64,000 bases of DNA from DP-19 sp036496285 (GCA_036496285.1 DASXLI010000077.1:5265-69264), one strand, 5' to 3'. Shown: positions 27,301 to 35,237, counted from the stretch's first letter. Numbers and translations: made by a program. Notes: a model not told the origin generated them from the letters alone.

Positions 27301-28144
27301 GCGCCGCCCAGCGCGCCGGCCCGCGCAGGTGCGCGTTCAGGACGAGATCGGCCGCGGGGACGTCGCCGCGCGCCAGGCGACGGACCTCGCCGGCCGCGAG
27401 GCGCGGCACGTCCAACGTGACGTCGTACGCGCCGTCGGGACGGAGCGGGATGCGCGCGTCGGCCCGCGCCTCCGATCCCTCGGTCCGGAGACGCACGCCG
27501 TCGAGCCGAGCGGCGGCGGCGTCGACCGTGAGGGCGCCGCTCAGCGCCGCGATGCGGACGCCGCGTCCCGGCAAATCGCCGACCAGCCCGGTGAGGGTGA
27601 TCGACTGGGCGTCCGGAGCGAATCGGGCCGCGCCGGTCAGCTCGGCGACGCGCAGACGCCACACGTCGGCCGGCCGGACGACCTTGATCGCCGCGCCGGT
27701 CACGTGCGCGTCGGCCAGCACGATCGTGAGCGTGCTCGGGCGCCCGGGCTCGGGCTCCGGCGGCACGAGCCGCGCGACGTTCCAGCCGTTTCCGTCCTCG
27801 ATCAAGGTGAGGGCGAGCCCGTCGACGGCGACGTCGCGCAGGGTGAGCCCGCGGCCGAGGAGCAGCGGCAGCAGGTCGTAGCGCGCCGAGAGCCGTCGCA
27901 CCGCGAGCACCCGTCGGCCCTCGGCGACGAGCCGGACGTCGCGCAGCACGAGGCGATCGAGCAGGTCGCCCTCTATCGCACCGATCGCACCGACGCCGTG
28001 CAGGGTGGCGTTCACCCGGGCGACGACCTGGCGCCGCAGCCAGTCGTGGAAGGCCAGCGAGCGCGCCAGCACGACGACCGTCACGGTGAGCGCCGCGGCG
28101 AGGACCACGAGAGCGAGCGCGATGCGACGGAGCCAGCGACCCAT
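24386..28144 (-). CDS. tamB: TamB/DUF490 translocation and assembly module protein
   Basis: A 1252-residue AsmA/TamB-family protein. One N-terminal membrane helix (about residues 5-28) is followed by a long beta-rich periplasmic domain and the conserved C-terminal DUF490 region ending near TSADTLGDSGLDVFWKNRY. TamB-like proteins bridge the periplasm, supporting outer-membrane protein insertion with TamA and probably phospholipid transport. I chose the ATG that overlaps the tamA stop by one base (TGATG); the earlier ATG adds 12 residues inside tamA. The pair forms one operon. Confidence 0.93.
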   Translation of the reverse strand: MGRWLRRIALALVVLAAALTVTVVVLARSLAFHDWLRRQVVARVNATLHGVGAIGAIEGDLLDRLVLRDVRLVAEGRRVLAVRRLSARYDLLPLLLGRGLTLRDVAVDGLALTLIEDGNGWNVARLVPPEPEPGRPSTLTIVLADAHVTGAAIKVVRPADVWRLRVAELTGAARFAPDAQSITLTGLVGDLPGRGVRIAALSGALTVDAAAARLDGVRLRTEGSEARADARIPLRPDGAYDVTLDVPRLAAGEVRRLARGDVPAADLVLNAHLRGPARWAALDAKVTSGAGSIALAGNVGEGERPSYEIEARLDALDLAGLLGPPRPATSLTGTIDLKGIGTSLADAAAGVTVELRDSKIAERALSRLRAHADLADQTVELAADAALEAGALEAKGRVGITDERYDLKASATELDLPALLGNPAAQARITGTVAVTGMGFRPDRAQGEVHVTLGPSALAGLEVTSGQADVRATAAALTIDRLRVDARGATLEASGTLGREADALPSSGSLRYAFHAADVAPLARLAGAGSLAGSLAVDGTAAGSLDALALRATVNGRQLTRGDVEVAGVSGTLTGDGLGGARGRVDVSARADGVHAAGRRFASVDATGTWRAPVAGKAAAHLEVRAQEDERHRHEVVADAVLAPAERRVTLGGLRLDLGDDTWRAEGTPVLVQRGQTVAIHELALRSSKDGRLRIEGQTGTAGAQSLTVELSGLDVGAFAPRSKDAPSGRLSGTLRLGGTAQVPTVEAHAEIASPIVTRVRYESAAADARIGGGRAQIAARVVQSGERALTLEASSPLRLTLAPFEYASDGSLAGALRAQDVDLAIVGPLLPQVADIRGTLQADLTLGGTLRAPEAHGPLALVGGRARVIPLGVTYDPVEVRMSVDGAAASIESLRIVSGNGSLTAKGSASAVGGDAVLDVQVQLDRFPLFANQFGEGATSGTIAVSGTSAAPIVEGALTTDRFVLHVPESLPGSVRPPDPTITLIGPGVPPPPPAAKPEESVRASAPNLGLYERAAITVQVDVPNNAWIRRSDTEIELRGWMTAWKKPAQALALAGEIDTVRGWYAFEGKTFTIENGRVTFTGQDFDPLLELAASRTSGDYTVRVKIGGALSKPTLTLESEPSLDQADILAVLLFGKPASQLNSGESSGLREQAIGVASSYVASGLRESVSDTLGLDTLQFETGNGAAQTSSLTLGKYVAPDVFVSLAHRFAKQGVEEIRVEYTVTPHWSVETSADTLGDSGLDVFWKNRY

Positions 28145-29979
28145 CAGAAGGCCTGCCCGATGCTGAAGTGCACCTGCCACGGCTGTTGGCCGCGGGGCTC
28201 GAGCGGGATGCCGAAGTCGACGCGCAGCGGGCCGATCGGCGTCTGGTAGCGGACGCCGAGGCCGACGCCGAACTGCAGATCGTCGAGGTTGTAGCTGAAC
28301 GGCGATTCACGGACCTCGCCGACGTCCACGAACGCGACGCCGCCGATCTTCCCGTACACCGGGGTGCGGAACTCGACGTTCCCCTCGAGCAGGCTCCGGC
28401 CACCGATCGGGTCGCCGCCGTCGGTCAGCGGTCCGACCTTGGAGCGCCCGTAGCCGCGCGTGCTGTTGATCCCGCCCGCGAAGAAGCGGCGGAAGAGCGG
28501 GATGTCGTGCGTCGAGCCGAATCCGTCGCCGCCGCCGATGCGCACCCGGCCGGCGAGGACGCGCGTACCGAACACCGGCACGTACTTCTTCGCCTCGAAG
28601 GTGACCTTGTAGAACGAGAAGTCGCCGCCCCAGGGCCCGCCGGCCTGCTCGCCGGTCAGGGTCATGACGCTGCCCTCGTGCGGGTCGAGGAGGTCGTTGG
28701 CGGTATTGCGCTCGAGGAGCGCCGTGACGCTCGACACGAAGCCGCGCGCCTTGAAGTCCTCGAGGCGGGCTTTGGTCTCGTCAGGGACGTTGCTCGTGTC
28801 GTCGTACTCGATGTTGTAGCCGATCGCCGCCCGCAGATCCGGCAGCAGGCGGCGCTCGATGCGCGGCGCGAAGCGGATGCGCGCGTTGGTGAAGCCGGGC
28901 TCCTCCTCGCGCTCCTGGGTGAGCGGCGCGACGAACGTCTGCTGCGGGCTGAGGAAGTATGGCTGGCGGAACTCGCCCGCGACCTCCTGCTTGATGAACG
29001 ACGCCTTTGCGCTGAACCCGAGCTGGCGGCCGCCACCCATGAAATCGTAGTGCTGCCAGCGGATCTGCCCGCGCGCCTCGTCCTCGAGTCCGTAGCCGAT
29101 GCCGACCTTGATCTCGCGCGGCGGGCCCTCGGTCACGATGATCGCCATGTCGACGACGCCGCTCTGCGCCTCGAGGTTCGACGGCTTCACGGCGACGGAG
29201 CGGAAGAGGTGCAGGCCGAAGACGTTCGCCTGCGTCTTCTCGACCTTGCGGGGATCCCATGGGTCGCCGGCGCGCCACTGCACCTCGCGGGCGACGAGCC
29301 GCGGCGCGACCGCCGCGGTGCCGGTGACGGCCGTCTGGCCGAACACGGCGGCAGGCCCGCGCGTGATCGTGTACGTGACGCGGGCGCGCTGGGTCGCGGT
29401 GTCGACGGTCGCCGCCTTGTCGACGCGCACGTAGGCGTAGCCCGCCTGTTGCAGATAGCGATCCAGCCCGGCGCGGCTGGCGTCGTACTCGGCCTGGGTG
29501 AGCACGTCATCGACGCGCAGGCGCAGCGCTCCCTCGAGCGCGCGCCGCTCCGCGTCGGTCGGCGTGAAGTCGGTGGTCACGAGCTCGACGGCGTCGACCT
29601 TGGCGGCCCGCCCCTCCTCGACCTCGATCACGATCGTCAGCTCGTCCTCGGCGATCTCGAGATCGTAGCCGACGGTGCCGAGGAAGTGCCCCGACTCGCG
29701 GAGCGCGGTCCGCACCCGGTCGAGGTCGGACAGGAAGAGCTGCGGGTTGAACGGCGCACGTTGCCGCCAGCGTTTCCAGGGCTGATACCAGGGCGGCACC
29801 TTGGTGAGCATGGCATCACGCAGCGTGGAGGCGGAGAGATCCTTGGCGCCCTCGATGCGGACCGCGCGCACCCGGTAGGTCCCGCCCGGTGTGAGGTCGT
29901 CGACCGTGGCCGTGGTGCCGATGGCAGGCGCACCGACGAGCACGGCGATCACCGCCGCGACGATCCACCGCGCCCGCAT
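28144..29979 (-). CDS. tamA: TamA/BamA-family outer membrane protein
   Basis: A 611-residue Omp85 protein. A signal peptide (about residues 1-21) precedes POTRA domains (about 30-270, e.g. YRVRAVRIEGAKDLSASTLRDAM). A 16-strand barrel follows from about 280, with FFAGGINSTRGYGRSKVGP near 515 (the conserved RGY motif) and a terminal Phe (FSIGQAF). It pairs with TamB. The ATG lacks a Shine-Dalgarno sequence and follows a -10-like GATAAT by eight bases. Confidence 0.94.
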   Translation of the reverse strand: MRARWIVAAVIAVLVGAPAIGTTATVDDLTPGGTYRVRAVRIEGAKDLSASTLRDAMLTKVPPWYQPWKRWRQRAPFNPQLFLSDLDRVRTALRESGHFLGTVGYDLEIAEDELTIVIEVEEGRAAKVDAVELVTTDFTPTDAERRALEGALRLRVDDVLTQAEYDASRAGLDRYLQQAGYAYVRVDKAATVDTATQRARVTYTITRGPAAVFGQTAVTGTAAVAPRLVAREVQWRAGDPWDPRKVEKTQANVFGLHLFRSVAVKPSNLEAQSGVVDMAIIVTEGPPREIKVGIGYGLEDEARGQIRWQHYDFMGGGRQLGFSAKASFIKQEVAGEFRQPYFLSPQQTFVAPLTQEREEEPGFTNARIRFAPRIERRLLPDLRAAIGYNIEYDDTSNVPDETKARLEDFKARGFVSSVTALLERNTANDLLDPHEGSVMTLTGEQAGGPWGGDFSFYKVTFEAKKYVPVFGTRVLAGRVRIGGGDGFGSTHDIPLFRRFFAGGINSTRGYGRSKVGPLTDGGDPIGGRSLLEGNVEFRTPVYGKIGGVAFVDVGEVRESPFSYNLDDLQFGVGLGVRYQTPIGPLRVDFGIPLEPRGQQPWQVHFSIGQAF

Positions 29980-29987
29980 CGGGTCGG

Positions 29988-30016
29988 ATTATCGCGCGCC
30001 GGCCGCGCGCGGGCAA
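29988..30016 (-). promoter_or_regulatory. Promoter of tamA-tamB, apparently leaderless
   Basis: TTGCCC (4/6) and GATAAT (5/6) are spaced by 17 bases on the minus strand. The -10 ends eight bases before the tamA ATG, so transcription should begin at or within one or two bases of the start codon. Confidence 0.65.
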
Positions 30017-30083
30017 AATTCGCGCGGCGGGCCCGCGGGCACGATCGGGGGCGCCGCCCGGAGCGGAGGACGGCGGGTCGCGC

Positions 30084-30755
30084 TCAGCCGTCGCTCGGCG
30101 GAAGCGCCGGCAGCGCCGTCGCGGCGCACTCCGCCGCGAGTGTGTGGTAGGCTTGGAGGACGCGGTCGGCGTACGTGCGCGACACCGGCGCCCCGCGCTC
30201 GAGGCGATGGCGGACACGCGTCGGACCGATGTTGTAGGCCGTGAGCGCCATCGCCTCATCGTCGAACTGCCTCTCGAGCTGCTGGAGATAGCGCAGACCG
30301 AGCGCGACGTTGGTACGGGGATCCGCGAGGCGGACGGCATGCGCCGCCGTCTGCGACGGCGTGCCCGGCGCCGCCTGCCGCCCGGCCATGGCGATGCTCC
30401 GCACGGCGAGCGGGCGGACCTGGAGCAGTCCGCGCGCGCCGTGACCGGAGACCGCGTCGGCGCGGAAGCCGCTCTCGATCTTGATGAGCGCGAGCGCGTA
30501 GAGCGGATCGATGTGGAGCGCGCGGCTCTCGCTGTGGATGACCTGCGCCAGCTCGGCGGCCTCGCCGTACCCGCGGCCCTCCGCCTGGATCAGCCGCTGG
30601 AGCGGCCGGATCTCCTCGGGGACGAAGCGCACCCGTTCCCCCGAGCGGGTGCGCGGAGGGAGCGCCGCATCGACGTTGGCAACTTTCGCCGTCAGCTCGG
30701 CGGTGCAGGAGAAGGCGATTGCCGTCGCCGCGAGGCTTCGGAGGATACGTCTCAT
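30084..30755 (-). CDS. Lytic transglycosylase (SLT domain)
   Basis: A 223-residue exported protein. It has a signal peptide (about 1-24) and a C-terminal SLT domain (about 80-200). The catalytic Glu is Glu94 in IKIESGFRADA, followed by GARGLLQVRPLA and LTAYNIGPTRV. These enzymes cleave peptidoglycan between MurNAc and GlcNAc to form 1,6-anhydroMurNAc. Family motifs match MltC/Slt-type. No Shine-Dalgarno site is visible; TATATAAC lies eight bases before the ATG. Its role may be local wall opening or recycling. Confidence 0.9.
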   Translation of the reverse strand: MRRILRSLAATAIAFSCTAELTAKVANVDAALPPRTRSGERVRFVPEEIRPLQRLIQAEGRGYGEAAELAQVIHSESRALHIDPLYALALIKIESGFRADAVSGHGARGLLQVRPLAVRSIAMAGRQAAPGTPSQTAAHAVRLADPRTNVALGLRYLQQLERQFDDEAMALTAYNIGPTRVRHRLERGAPVSRTYADRVLQAYHTLAAECAATALPALPPSDG

Positions 30756-31127
30756 CGCGTCAAGTTATATACTGGCGGGCGGAACCAGGGCGAGCCGGTT
30801 CGCAACCCGCGGCGTAAAGATGGCACCGATGACAAATCGGGAAGACCGAAATGCCCTTCCTTGCAACGTAAGTTCTTGATTTCTAGAATGAACAGTTTGA
30901 CGTGTCGCGGCACATCGCTTGCTCGACTCTCCTTCGAAGACGAGCCGCTTCGATCCGGGTTCGGCTCATCAGGAGGGAACGGCTGGCAGGGCCATGCGGA
31001 GCGGCGGAAACGGCGGTGTCGCATCGTCGTCAGATGCGCCAACGAGCGCTCCATGCGAATTCGCGAGAGCCTGGCACAAGTGCATGATATGTCAGCTTTT
31101 CCGCAACGTTGTGACAAAACTTTCTCC
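30756..31127. other. AT-richer non-coding interval
   Basis: About 370 bases of distinctly lower GC than the surroundings. Short open frames on both strands lack starts with binding sites and resemble no family. No tRNA, riboswitch or repeat could be recognised. It separates the divergent transglycosylase and exported-protein genes and likely contains upstream regulatory sites for the promoter that follows. Confidence 0.5.
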
Positions 31128-31156
31128 TTGACAACGCAGACGCGAGGCTCTTATAG
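31128..31156 (+). promoter_or_regulatory. Consensus-strength sigma-70 promoter
   Basis: TTGACA (perfect -35) and TTATAG (-10), exactly 17 bases apart. It is the best promoter match in the window and drives the exported protein 265 bases downstream. Confidence 0.8.
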
Positions 31157-31162
31157 TCGCAC

Positions 31163-31420
31163 AACATTCAGATCAGTCGTCCCGAGGTGCCGTACCAAAG
31201 TAAGTTCGCATCGTGTGTTTTCGGGTGAGCCTCTCCCGTCTCTCCGTAGTGCGATTGCTACGGATGATGGGCAAGCGAAGCCGAAGCGGTGCGGTTCCAG
31301 GACCTGAGCGCTGAACGAAAGCCGATGATGATCACTCGTACGAATCCCCGGTGTGTCGTGGACCTCACCTTCGTACGCGTCGATCAGCATCACCAACCAC
31401 CCCTACGAAGGAGGGTAACC
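31163..31420 (+). promoter_or_regulatory. Structured 5' leader of the exported-protein gene
   Basis: A leader of about 260 bases with at least two predicted stems. One pairs TCCGTAG (31243-31249) with CTACGGA (31258-31264). The other pairs CGTACGAA (31337-31344) with TTCGTACG (31370-31377), extended by GATC/GATC and GATG/CATC outer pairs up to 31391. The Shine-Dalgarno sequence AAGGAGGG lies just after the second stem. The leader may control stability or translation. Confidence 0.5.
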
Positions 31421-32077
31421 ATGAAGAAGCATCTGCTTGGCGGGCTCGCCGCAGTCCTGGTCGTCGGCATTTCGGCCAGCGTGGCGATGGCCCAGTGTGC
31501 TTTCGAGCACCCGAAGAGTGCGAAGAAGTTCCAGGGCAATTTCGTCCAGGCCTTCGTGTCGTGCGGCAATCCGGTGGGCAGCAACTCGCCGAACACGACG
31601 ACGGAAGGCAGCGTTCCGGCTTGCAAGCCGCCGGAGACGTACAGCCAGCAGTCCGGCAACACCGGCACCGGCTGGTCGTGGGACGAGCTCAAGGCCAGTG
31701 CCCAGGTCCAGTTCAAGGCCGCGGTAGCCAAGCCTCCGGTCACGCCGGCTGACTCGACCGACCTCGCCGTCAAGGTGAAGGCGAAGGGCATCGTGGATCC
31801 GGTCGGGAACGCGAACGGCACGGGCGCGCTCGCAACGACTGCGCGTGCGACCTTCAACGACCGCATGAACGGCGACATCACCGTCGTCGACTTCGCGTCG
31901 AACTTCGTGACTCCGGTTGTGGATGGCAAGATCAACGTGAAGACGTCGGCCGATGCCCTCCTGAACGGCATCAGCCAGCCGGGTCTCCCGCACTGCTCGA
32001 GCATCGAGACGGTCACCGTCAACCTCGTCGACCCGAATGGCGACGCGTACGGTAACCTCGGTCTGTTCCTGAAATAA
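31421..32077 (+). CDS. Exported protein of unknown function
   Basis: A 218-residue protein with a clear Sec signal peptide (MKKHLLGGLAAVLVVGISAS, cleavage likely after AMA at residue 24). The mature part is rich in Thr, Asn, Val and Lys and lacks membrane segments. Four Cys (in QCAFEH, SCGNP, PACKPP and HCSSI) could form two disulfides. I do not recognise the family. The start has AAGGAGGG at good spacing. A near-consensus promoter, long leader and strong terminator indicate high, independent expression, as for abundant periplasmic or surface proteins. Codon use and GC are milder than in neighbours. Confidence 0.85.
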   Translation: MKKHLLGGLAAVLVVGISASVAMAQCAFEHPKSAKKFQGNFVQAFVSCGNPVGSNSPNTTTEGSVPACKPPETYSQQSGNTGTGWSWDELKASAQVQFKAAVAKPPVTPADSTDLAVKVKAKGIVDPVGNANGTGALATTARATFNDRMNGDITVVDFASNFVTPVVDGKINVKTSADALLNGISQPGLPHCSSIETVTVNLVDPNGDAYGNLGLFLK

Positions 32078-32086
32078 GAACCGCTT

Positions 32087-32108
32087 GGTGAGAAGGCGAA
32101 TTCTCACC
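32087..32108 (+). terminator. First hairpin after the exported-protein gene
   Basis: A perfect 8-bp stem, GGTGAGAA and TTCTCACC, with a six-base loop (GGCGAA), placed ten bases after the stop codon. It has no U-tract of its own and probably acts with the hairpin that follows or protects the mRNA 3' end. Confidence 0.5.
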
Positions 32109-32118
32109 TGACTGTTGG

Positions 32119-32160
32119 AGAGGCCATCCGTCCAGTCCACGACGGGTGGCCTCTTCATTT
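32119..32160 (+). terminator. Rho-independent terminator
   Basis: A 14-bp stem (32119-32132 with 32141-32154, one G-U pair) with an eight-base loop, followed by TCATTT. It lies directly before the Shine-Dalgarno site of the lipoprotein gene, so read-through would be needed to express that gene from the upstream promoter. Confidence 0.75.
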
Positions 32161-32172
32161 GTGGAGGGGCAC

Positions 32173-32748
32173 ATGGGGTCGAGAATCCTGTTGCTAGCCG
32201 CGCTCGCCGTCCTGATCGCGGCATGTCAGCGAGACGAGTCTCGCCCGGCCCCGGCGCCAAGCGCGCCTCCGAAGGCGGCGGCCGCACTGGCGCAGACGCC
32301 GGCAGCAGTCGCCTCGAGCGCGTCCGCCGCCGCCGCGCCCAAGGCCGAGCCGTCGAACGACGCGGCGGCGGACAACGACGATGGCGACGACGACATCGAC
32401 AAGCCGTGGGGCACGGATTTCGAGATCGATGCCGACGCCAATCGTTACTTCGGCTATCCCCCCATGGTCGTCATGTTCGGCGCGAAACCGCTGAACGGGA
32501 AGCCGCCGTTCACCTACACCTGGGATTTCGGCGACGACAGCGCCCACGTGACCGGCGAGATCGTCAATCACATGTACGACAAGATCGGACGCTACACCGC
32601 CTACGTCGAGGGGAAGGACGGCACCGGCGAGACGTACCGTGTGTCCTTCATCATCGCCGTGGTCAGCCCGGAGGACTTTGCGACGCGGAAGGGACTGGAC
32701 GTCTCGACGTTGCCGTCGCCATCGCCGGTTCCGACGACGACGCCCTGA
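32173..32748 (+). CDS. PKD-domain lipoprotein
   Basis: A 191-residue lipoprotein: signal peptide with lipobox IAAC (Cys18), an Ala/Pro-rich linker (about 25-70), an acidic stretch (DNDDGDDDIDK) and one PKD domain (about 95-165, with FTYTWDFGDDSAHVTGEIVNHMYDKIGRYT). PKD folds mediate protein or carbohydrate contacts at surfaces. The start with GGAGGGG is clear. It immediately follows the terminator of the exported-protein gene and overlaps the convergent membrane protein gene by 86 bases. Membrane sorting cannot be told from the sequence. Confidence 0.88.
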   Translation: MGSRILLLAALAVLIAACQRDESRPAPAPSAPPKAAAALAQTPAAVASSASAAAAPKAEPSNDAAADNDDGDDDIDKPWGTDFEIDADANRYFGYPPMVVMFGAKPLNGKPPFTYTWDFGDDSAHVTGEIVNHMYDKIGRYTAYVEGKDGTGETYRVSFIIAVVSPEDFATRKGLDVSTLPSPSPVPTTTP

Positions 32749-34780
32749 GCCCGGTCACCGCGTAGAGCCTGAGCGGCACGAGGCGGTTCACCCTGCTGGT
32801 CGGTGGGGTGTCAGCGGGCGCGTCCGGCAGGCGGACGGTCACGTCGAGGTCGGGCTCGAGCACCTGTATTTCGACGTCGCCGACGTTGCGCGGCGGCTCA
32901 CGCCCACTGCTGATCCACATGACGGGTCGGCCGCTGCCGAGCAGGCCGCGCATGACGCTCTGCCAACGCTGGCCGCCCTCGTTCAACATGAGCGACTCGC
33001 GCCCGGTGACGAGCCAGAGCGGCACCTGGAGCTGGATGTCGGCGATGCTGCTGTCGATGCCGACGATCGCGTTGGCCGGAATGCGCGCCGCGAGCCTTTC
33101 GACCGTCGCGAGATCGCCGTCGTAATAGCCGAGCCCACGCACCCCGAGCACCGGCCGCACCTCGAGTCCGACGACGAGCCCGAGCAGCGCCAGCGCAACG
33201 AGCCGCGACCGGCGCTCGGCGATCCACGCGAGCGCCGCGCCGCCTGCGACCGCGGCGGCGGGGATCACGAGCGGCAGGAAGCGGCGGATCGCCCAGGGCT
33301 GATACGCGGCGACGCGCGGATTCAGGAGGAACACGACCGCGGCGATAGCCGCGGCCCATGCGGCGACGCGCACGGCGAATCCGTCGCGCCGCCAGACGAG
33401 CGGCGCGCCGGCGGCGGCGAGCGCGAGAAGCGGCCACGAGCAATACGCGGCGAGCCATCCGAGATCGCGCCACGGCAGGAAGTCGCCGCCAACCCGCACA
33501 TACACGGCGAGCGCCACCAGCAGCGCGAGCGGACCGGCGAAGCGCACGAGGCCCCGCATGGAGCCGATTCCTCGTCGGCGGCCGCGCAGCGCCGCCACGA
33601 GCCCCAGGACCACGAGCAGGACGAGGATGAGCACCGCGGCGACGCCGGCGACGCCGAGCAGTCCGGCGCTCGTCGCGCCGAAGTACGCCCCGGCGACGTT
33701 CAGCGCGAGATCGTTCCGCAGATAGGTCAGGTGATGGCTCGGCGAGCTCTCGCCGTTCAGGAGCGCGACGACGACGAGCGCAAGGAAGCCTCCGCCCACT
33801 TCCGCCATCGCGGCCGGGCCGCGATGCCATGCCCAGGCGAGCACCATCGCCGCACCGACGAAGAGAAACATCTCCGTGCGCGCCAGGCCGGCAAGCCCCA
33901 GCACGGCGCCGGCGAGGGCGGCGAGCCGCCGATCACCGGCCGCGTCGGCCCGCCGCAGCAGCGCGAATCCCGCCCACGCCGCCGCCAGCGCCAGCGGCTC
34001 CGGCATCGTGAAGCGGGCGAACCACCAGAGCGCGAAGTTGGCGAGGAGCACGAGCCCGGCGGACACCGCCGCCAGGAGCCCGAACACCTCGCCGGTGAGG
34101 AGCACGATGGCCGAGACGCCGAGCGCCGAGAAGAGCGGCGCGGCGAGGGGCGCCGCGGCCGGCCCGCCACCGAGGGTCAGGATGCCCGTCCATACGGGGA
34201 GCAGCGGGAAGAAGGCGGGAACCGCGCGCGGCGCCTCGAGCGTGGACATGAGGAGGCCGCCCGGCAGGCGCACGAACGGTCCGCGATTCAGGAAGCCGAG
34301 GCTGGTGAAGAGCACCGTCGCCGCCTCGCGCGGCAGCAGCGGAACGACGTCGTCGGCGACGGAGAGGCTGCCGGTCCTCGCCAGGTGGACGCCGGCGCTC
34401 ACGTACATCGTCGAGTCGGCCGCGGCGATGGTGGTGTCGTACGGCGGAAAGCTCCAGGCGAGGACGCCGAGCGCGGCCAGCACCGCGACCACGCCGCAGC
34501 CGCGCGGCACACCGGCGCGGGGCGGGGTCGATCCCCGGGCCGGCGGCGCGGCGGCCGCTCCCAGGACGACGAGGCCGCCGAGCCCGACGAGCAACGCCGG
34601 CAGGGAGAACCACCCGCCGCGGGCGAGCCCGAGGCCGAGCACGGACGTCACGACGATGCCCGCCCAGATCCGCGTGAAGCGGTCGGCGCGCAGACCGGCC
34701 AGCCGCGCGAGCGCCCAGCCCGGCGGCTCGACGAGGAGCCACGCGAGCGTGACGGCCGCGAGCGCGGCGCCGACGCTCAA
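32663..34780 (-). CDS. Multi-pass GT-C-like membrane protein (ArnT/PMT-type), TTG start
   Basis: A 705-residue membrane protein with about a dozen hydrophobic helices. An acidic loop after the first helices (YDTTIAAADSTMYVSAGVHL) is followed by alternating short loops, as in glycosyltransferase family 39-type enzymes that use polyprenyl-phosphate sugars. The C-terminal 200 residues form a periplasmic domain. The likely start is TTG, whose TTGA overlaps the upstream stop; an in-frame upstream ATG would overlap the preceding gene by more than 200 bases. Acceptor and sugar are unknown. Confidence 0.75.
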   Translation of the reverse strand: MSVGAALAAVTLAWLLVEPPGWALARLAGLRADRFTRIWAGIVVTSVLGLGLARGGWFSLPALLVGLGGLVVLGAAAAPPARGSTPPRAGVPRGCGVVAVLAALGVLAWSFPPYDTTIAAADSTMYVSAGVHLARTGSLSVADDVVPLLPREAATVLFTSLGFLNRGPFVRLPGGLLMSTLEAPRAVPAFFPLLPVWTGILTLGGGPAAAPLAAPLFSALGVSAIVLLTGEVFGLLAAVSAGLVLLANFALWWFARFTMPEPLALAAAWAGFALLRRADAAGDRRLAALAGAVLGLAGLARTEMFLFVGAAMVLAWAWHRGPAAMAEVGGGFLALVVVALLNGESSPSHHLTYLRNDLALNVAGAYFGATSAGLLGVAGVAAVLILVLLVVLGLVAALRGRRRGIGSMRGLVRFAGPLALLVALAVYVRVGGDFLPWRDLGWLAAYCSWPLLALAAAGAPLVWRRDGFAVRVAAWAAAIAAVVFLLNPRVAAYQPWAIRRFLPLVIPAAAVAGGAALAWIAERRSRLVALALLGLVVGLEVRPVLGVRGLGYYDGDLATVERLAARIPANAIVGIDSSIADIQLQVPLWLVTGRESLMLNEGGQRWQSVMRGLLGSGRPVMWISSGREPPRNVGDVEIQVLEPDLDVTVRLPDAPADTPPTSRVNRLVPLRLYAVTGLRASSSEPAMATATSRRPVPSASQSPPG

Positions 34781-35202
34781 GGGGACGTAGCGCCCGACGG
34801 CGCGGGACTCGGCGAGAGTTTGTCCTGCTCGCGCATGTCCTTGAGGGCCTTGAGGGTTTCGTCCTGGAAGATCTTGCCCGCGGCCGCCATGCCGTTGGCG
34901 ATGGGCTTCTTGGCGTTCGCCGGGTCGGCGAAGAAGTCGTTCACACGCTTGCGCCACAGCTCGTAGTCGGGCTTGTTGTAGACGGGAATCCACACCCGCA
35001 TGTCATGCCGCTTCTCGAGCGTGACGGCGTCGATGTAGCCGACGACGTAGCCGAGCTGGAAGGTCTCGCCGTACCCATTCCACGCGTCGAGCATGGCGTA
35101 GCCCCATGCCATCGTACTCGCGAGGCCAAACCCCAGGGCGCCCGCGAGCACCGCGACCGTGATCGTCCGGCGCCCCGGCCGCAGACCGTCTGGTCGTCCC
35201 AT
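34777..35202 (-). CDS. Small membrane-anchored protein, unknown
   Basis: A 141-residue protein with one hydrophobic segment (about residues 14-34, possibly a signal anchor). A soluble part includes GYVVGYIDAVTLEKRHDM and WRKRVNDFFADPANAKKPIA and ends in a Pro/Ser-rich tail. I do not recognise the family; a periplasmic helical domain is likely. It follows the flippase gene by 31 bases, has its own leaderless-type promoter, and its stop overlaps the TTG start of the GT-C-like gene, so the two are translationally coupled. This suggests a joint role in glycan handling. Confidence 0.75.
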   Translation of the reverse strand: MGRPDGLRPGRRTITVAVLAGALGFGLASTMAWGYAMLDAWNGYGETFQLGYVVGYIDAVTLEKRHDMRVWIPVYNKPDYELWRKRVNDFFADPANAKKPIANGMAAAGKIFQDETLKALKDMREQDKLSPSPAPSGATSP

Positions 35203-35208
35203 GCCCCA

Positions 35209-35237
35209 GGGATACTCAGCCCCTGGGAGCGGGTCAA
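35209..35237 (-). promoter_or_regulatory. Strong leaderless-type promoter upstream of the small membrane protein
   Basis: TTGACC (5/6) and TATCCC are 17 bases apart on the minus strand, with the -35 overlapping the flippase stop codon. The ATG begins seven bases after the -10, leaving no room for a Shine-Dalgarno site. A 7-bp inverted repeat (CCCAGGG/CCCTGGG) overlaps the -10. Confidence 0.65.

Noticed and set aside
21998..28249. Very long open frame on the plus strand opposite tamB, the NYN gene and the membrane fusion gene
   Set aside because: It is antisense to well-supported genes, is rich in Arg, Ala, Gly and Asp as expected from a GC-rich shadow frame, and resembles no family.
30756..31127. 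Short open frames and a possible riboswitch in the AT-richer interval
   Set aside because: No frame has a binding site or known similarity, and the sequence lacks the conserved cores of c-di-GMP, SAM or other riboswitches I could recall.
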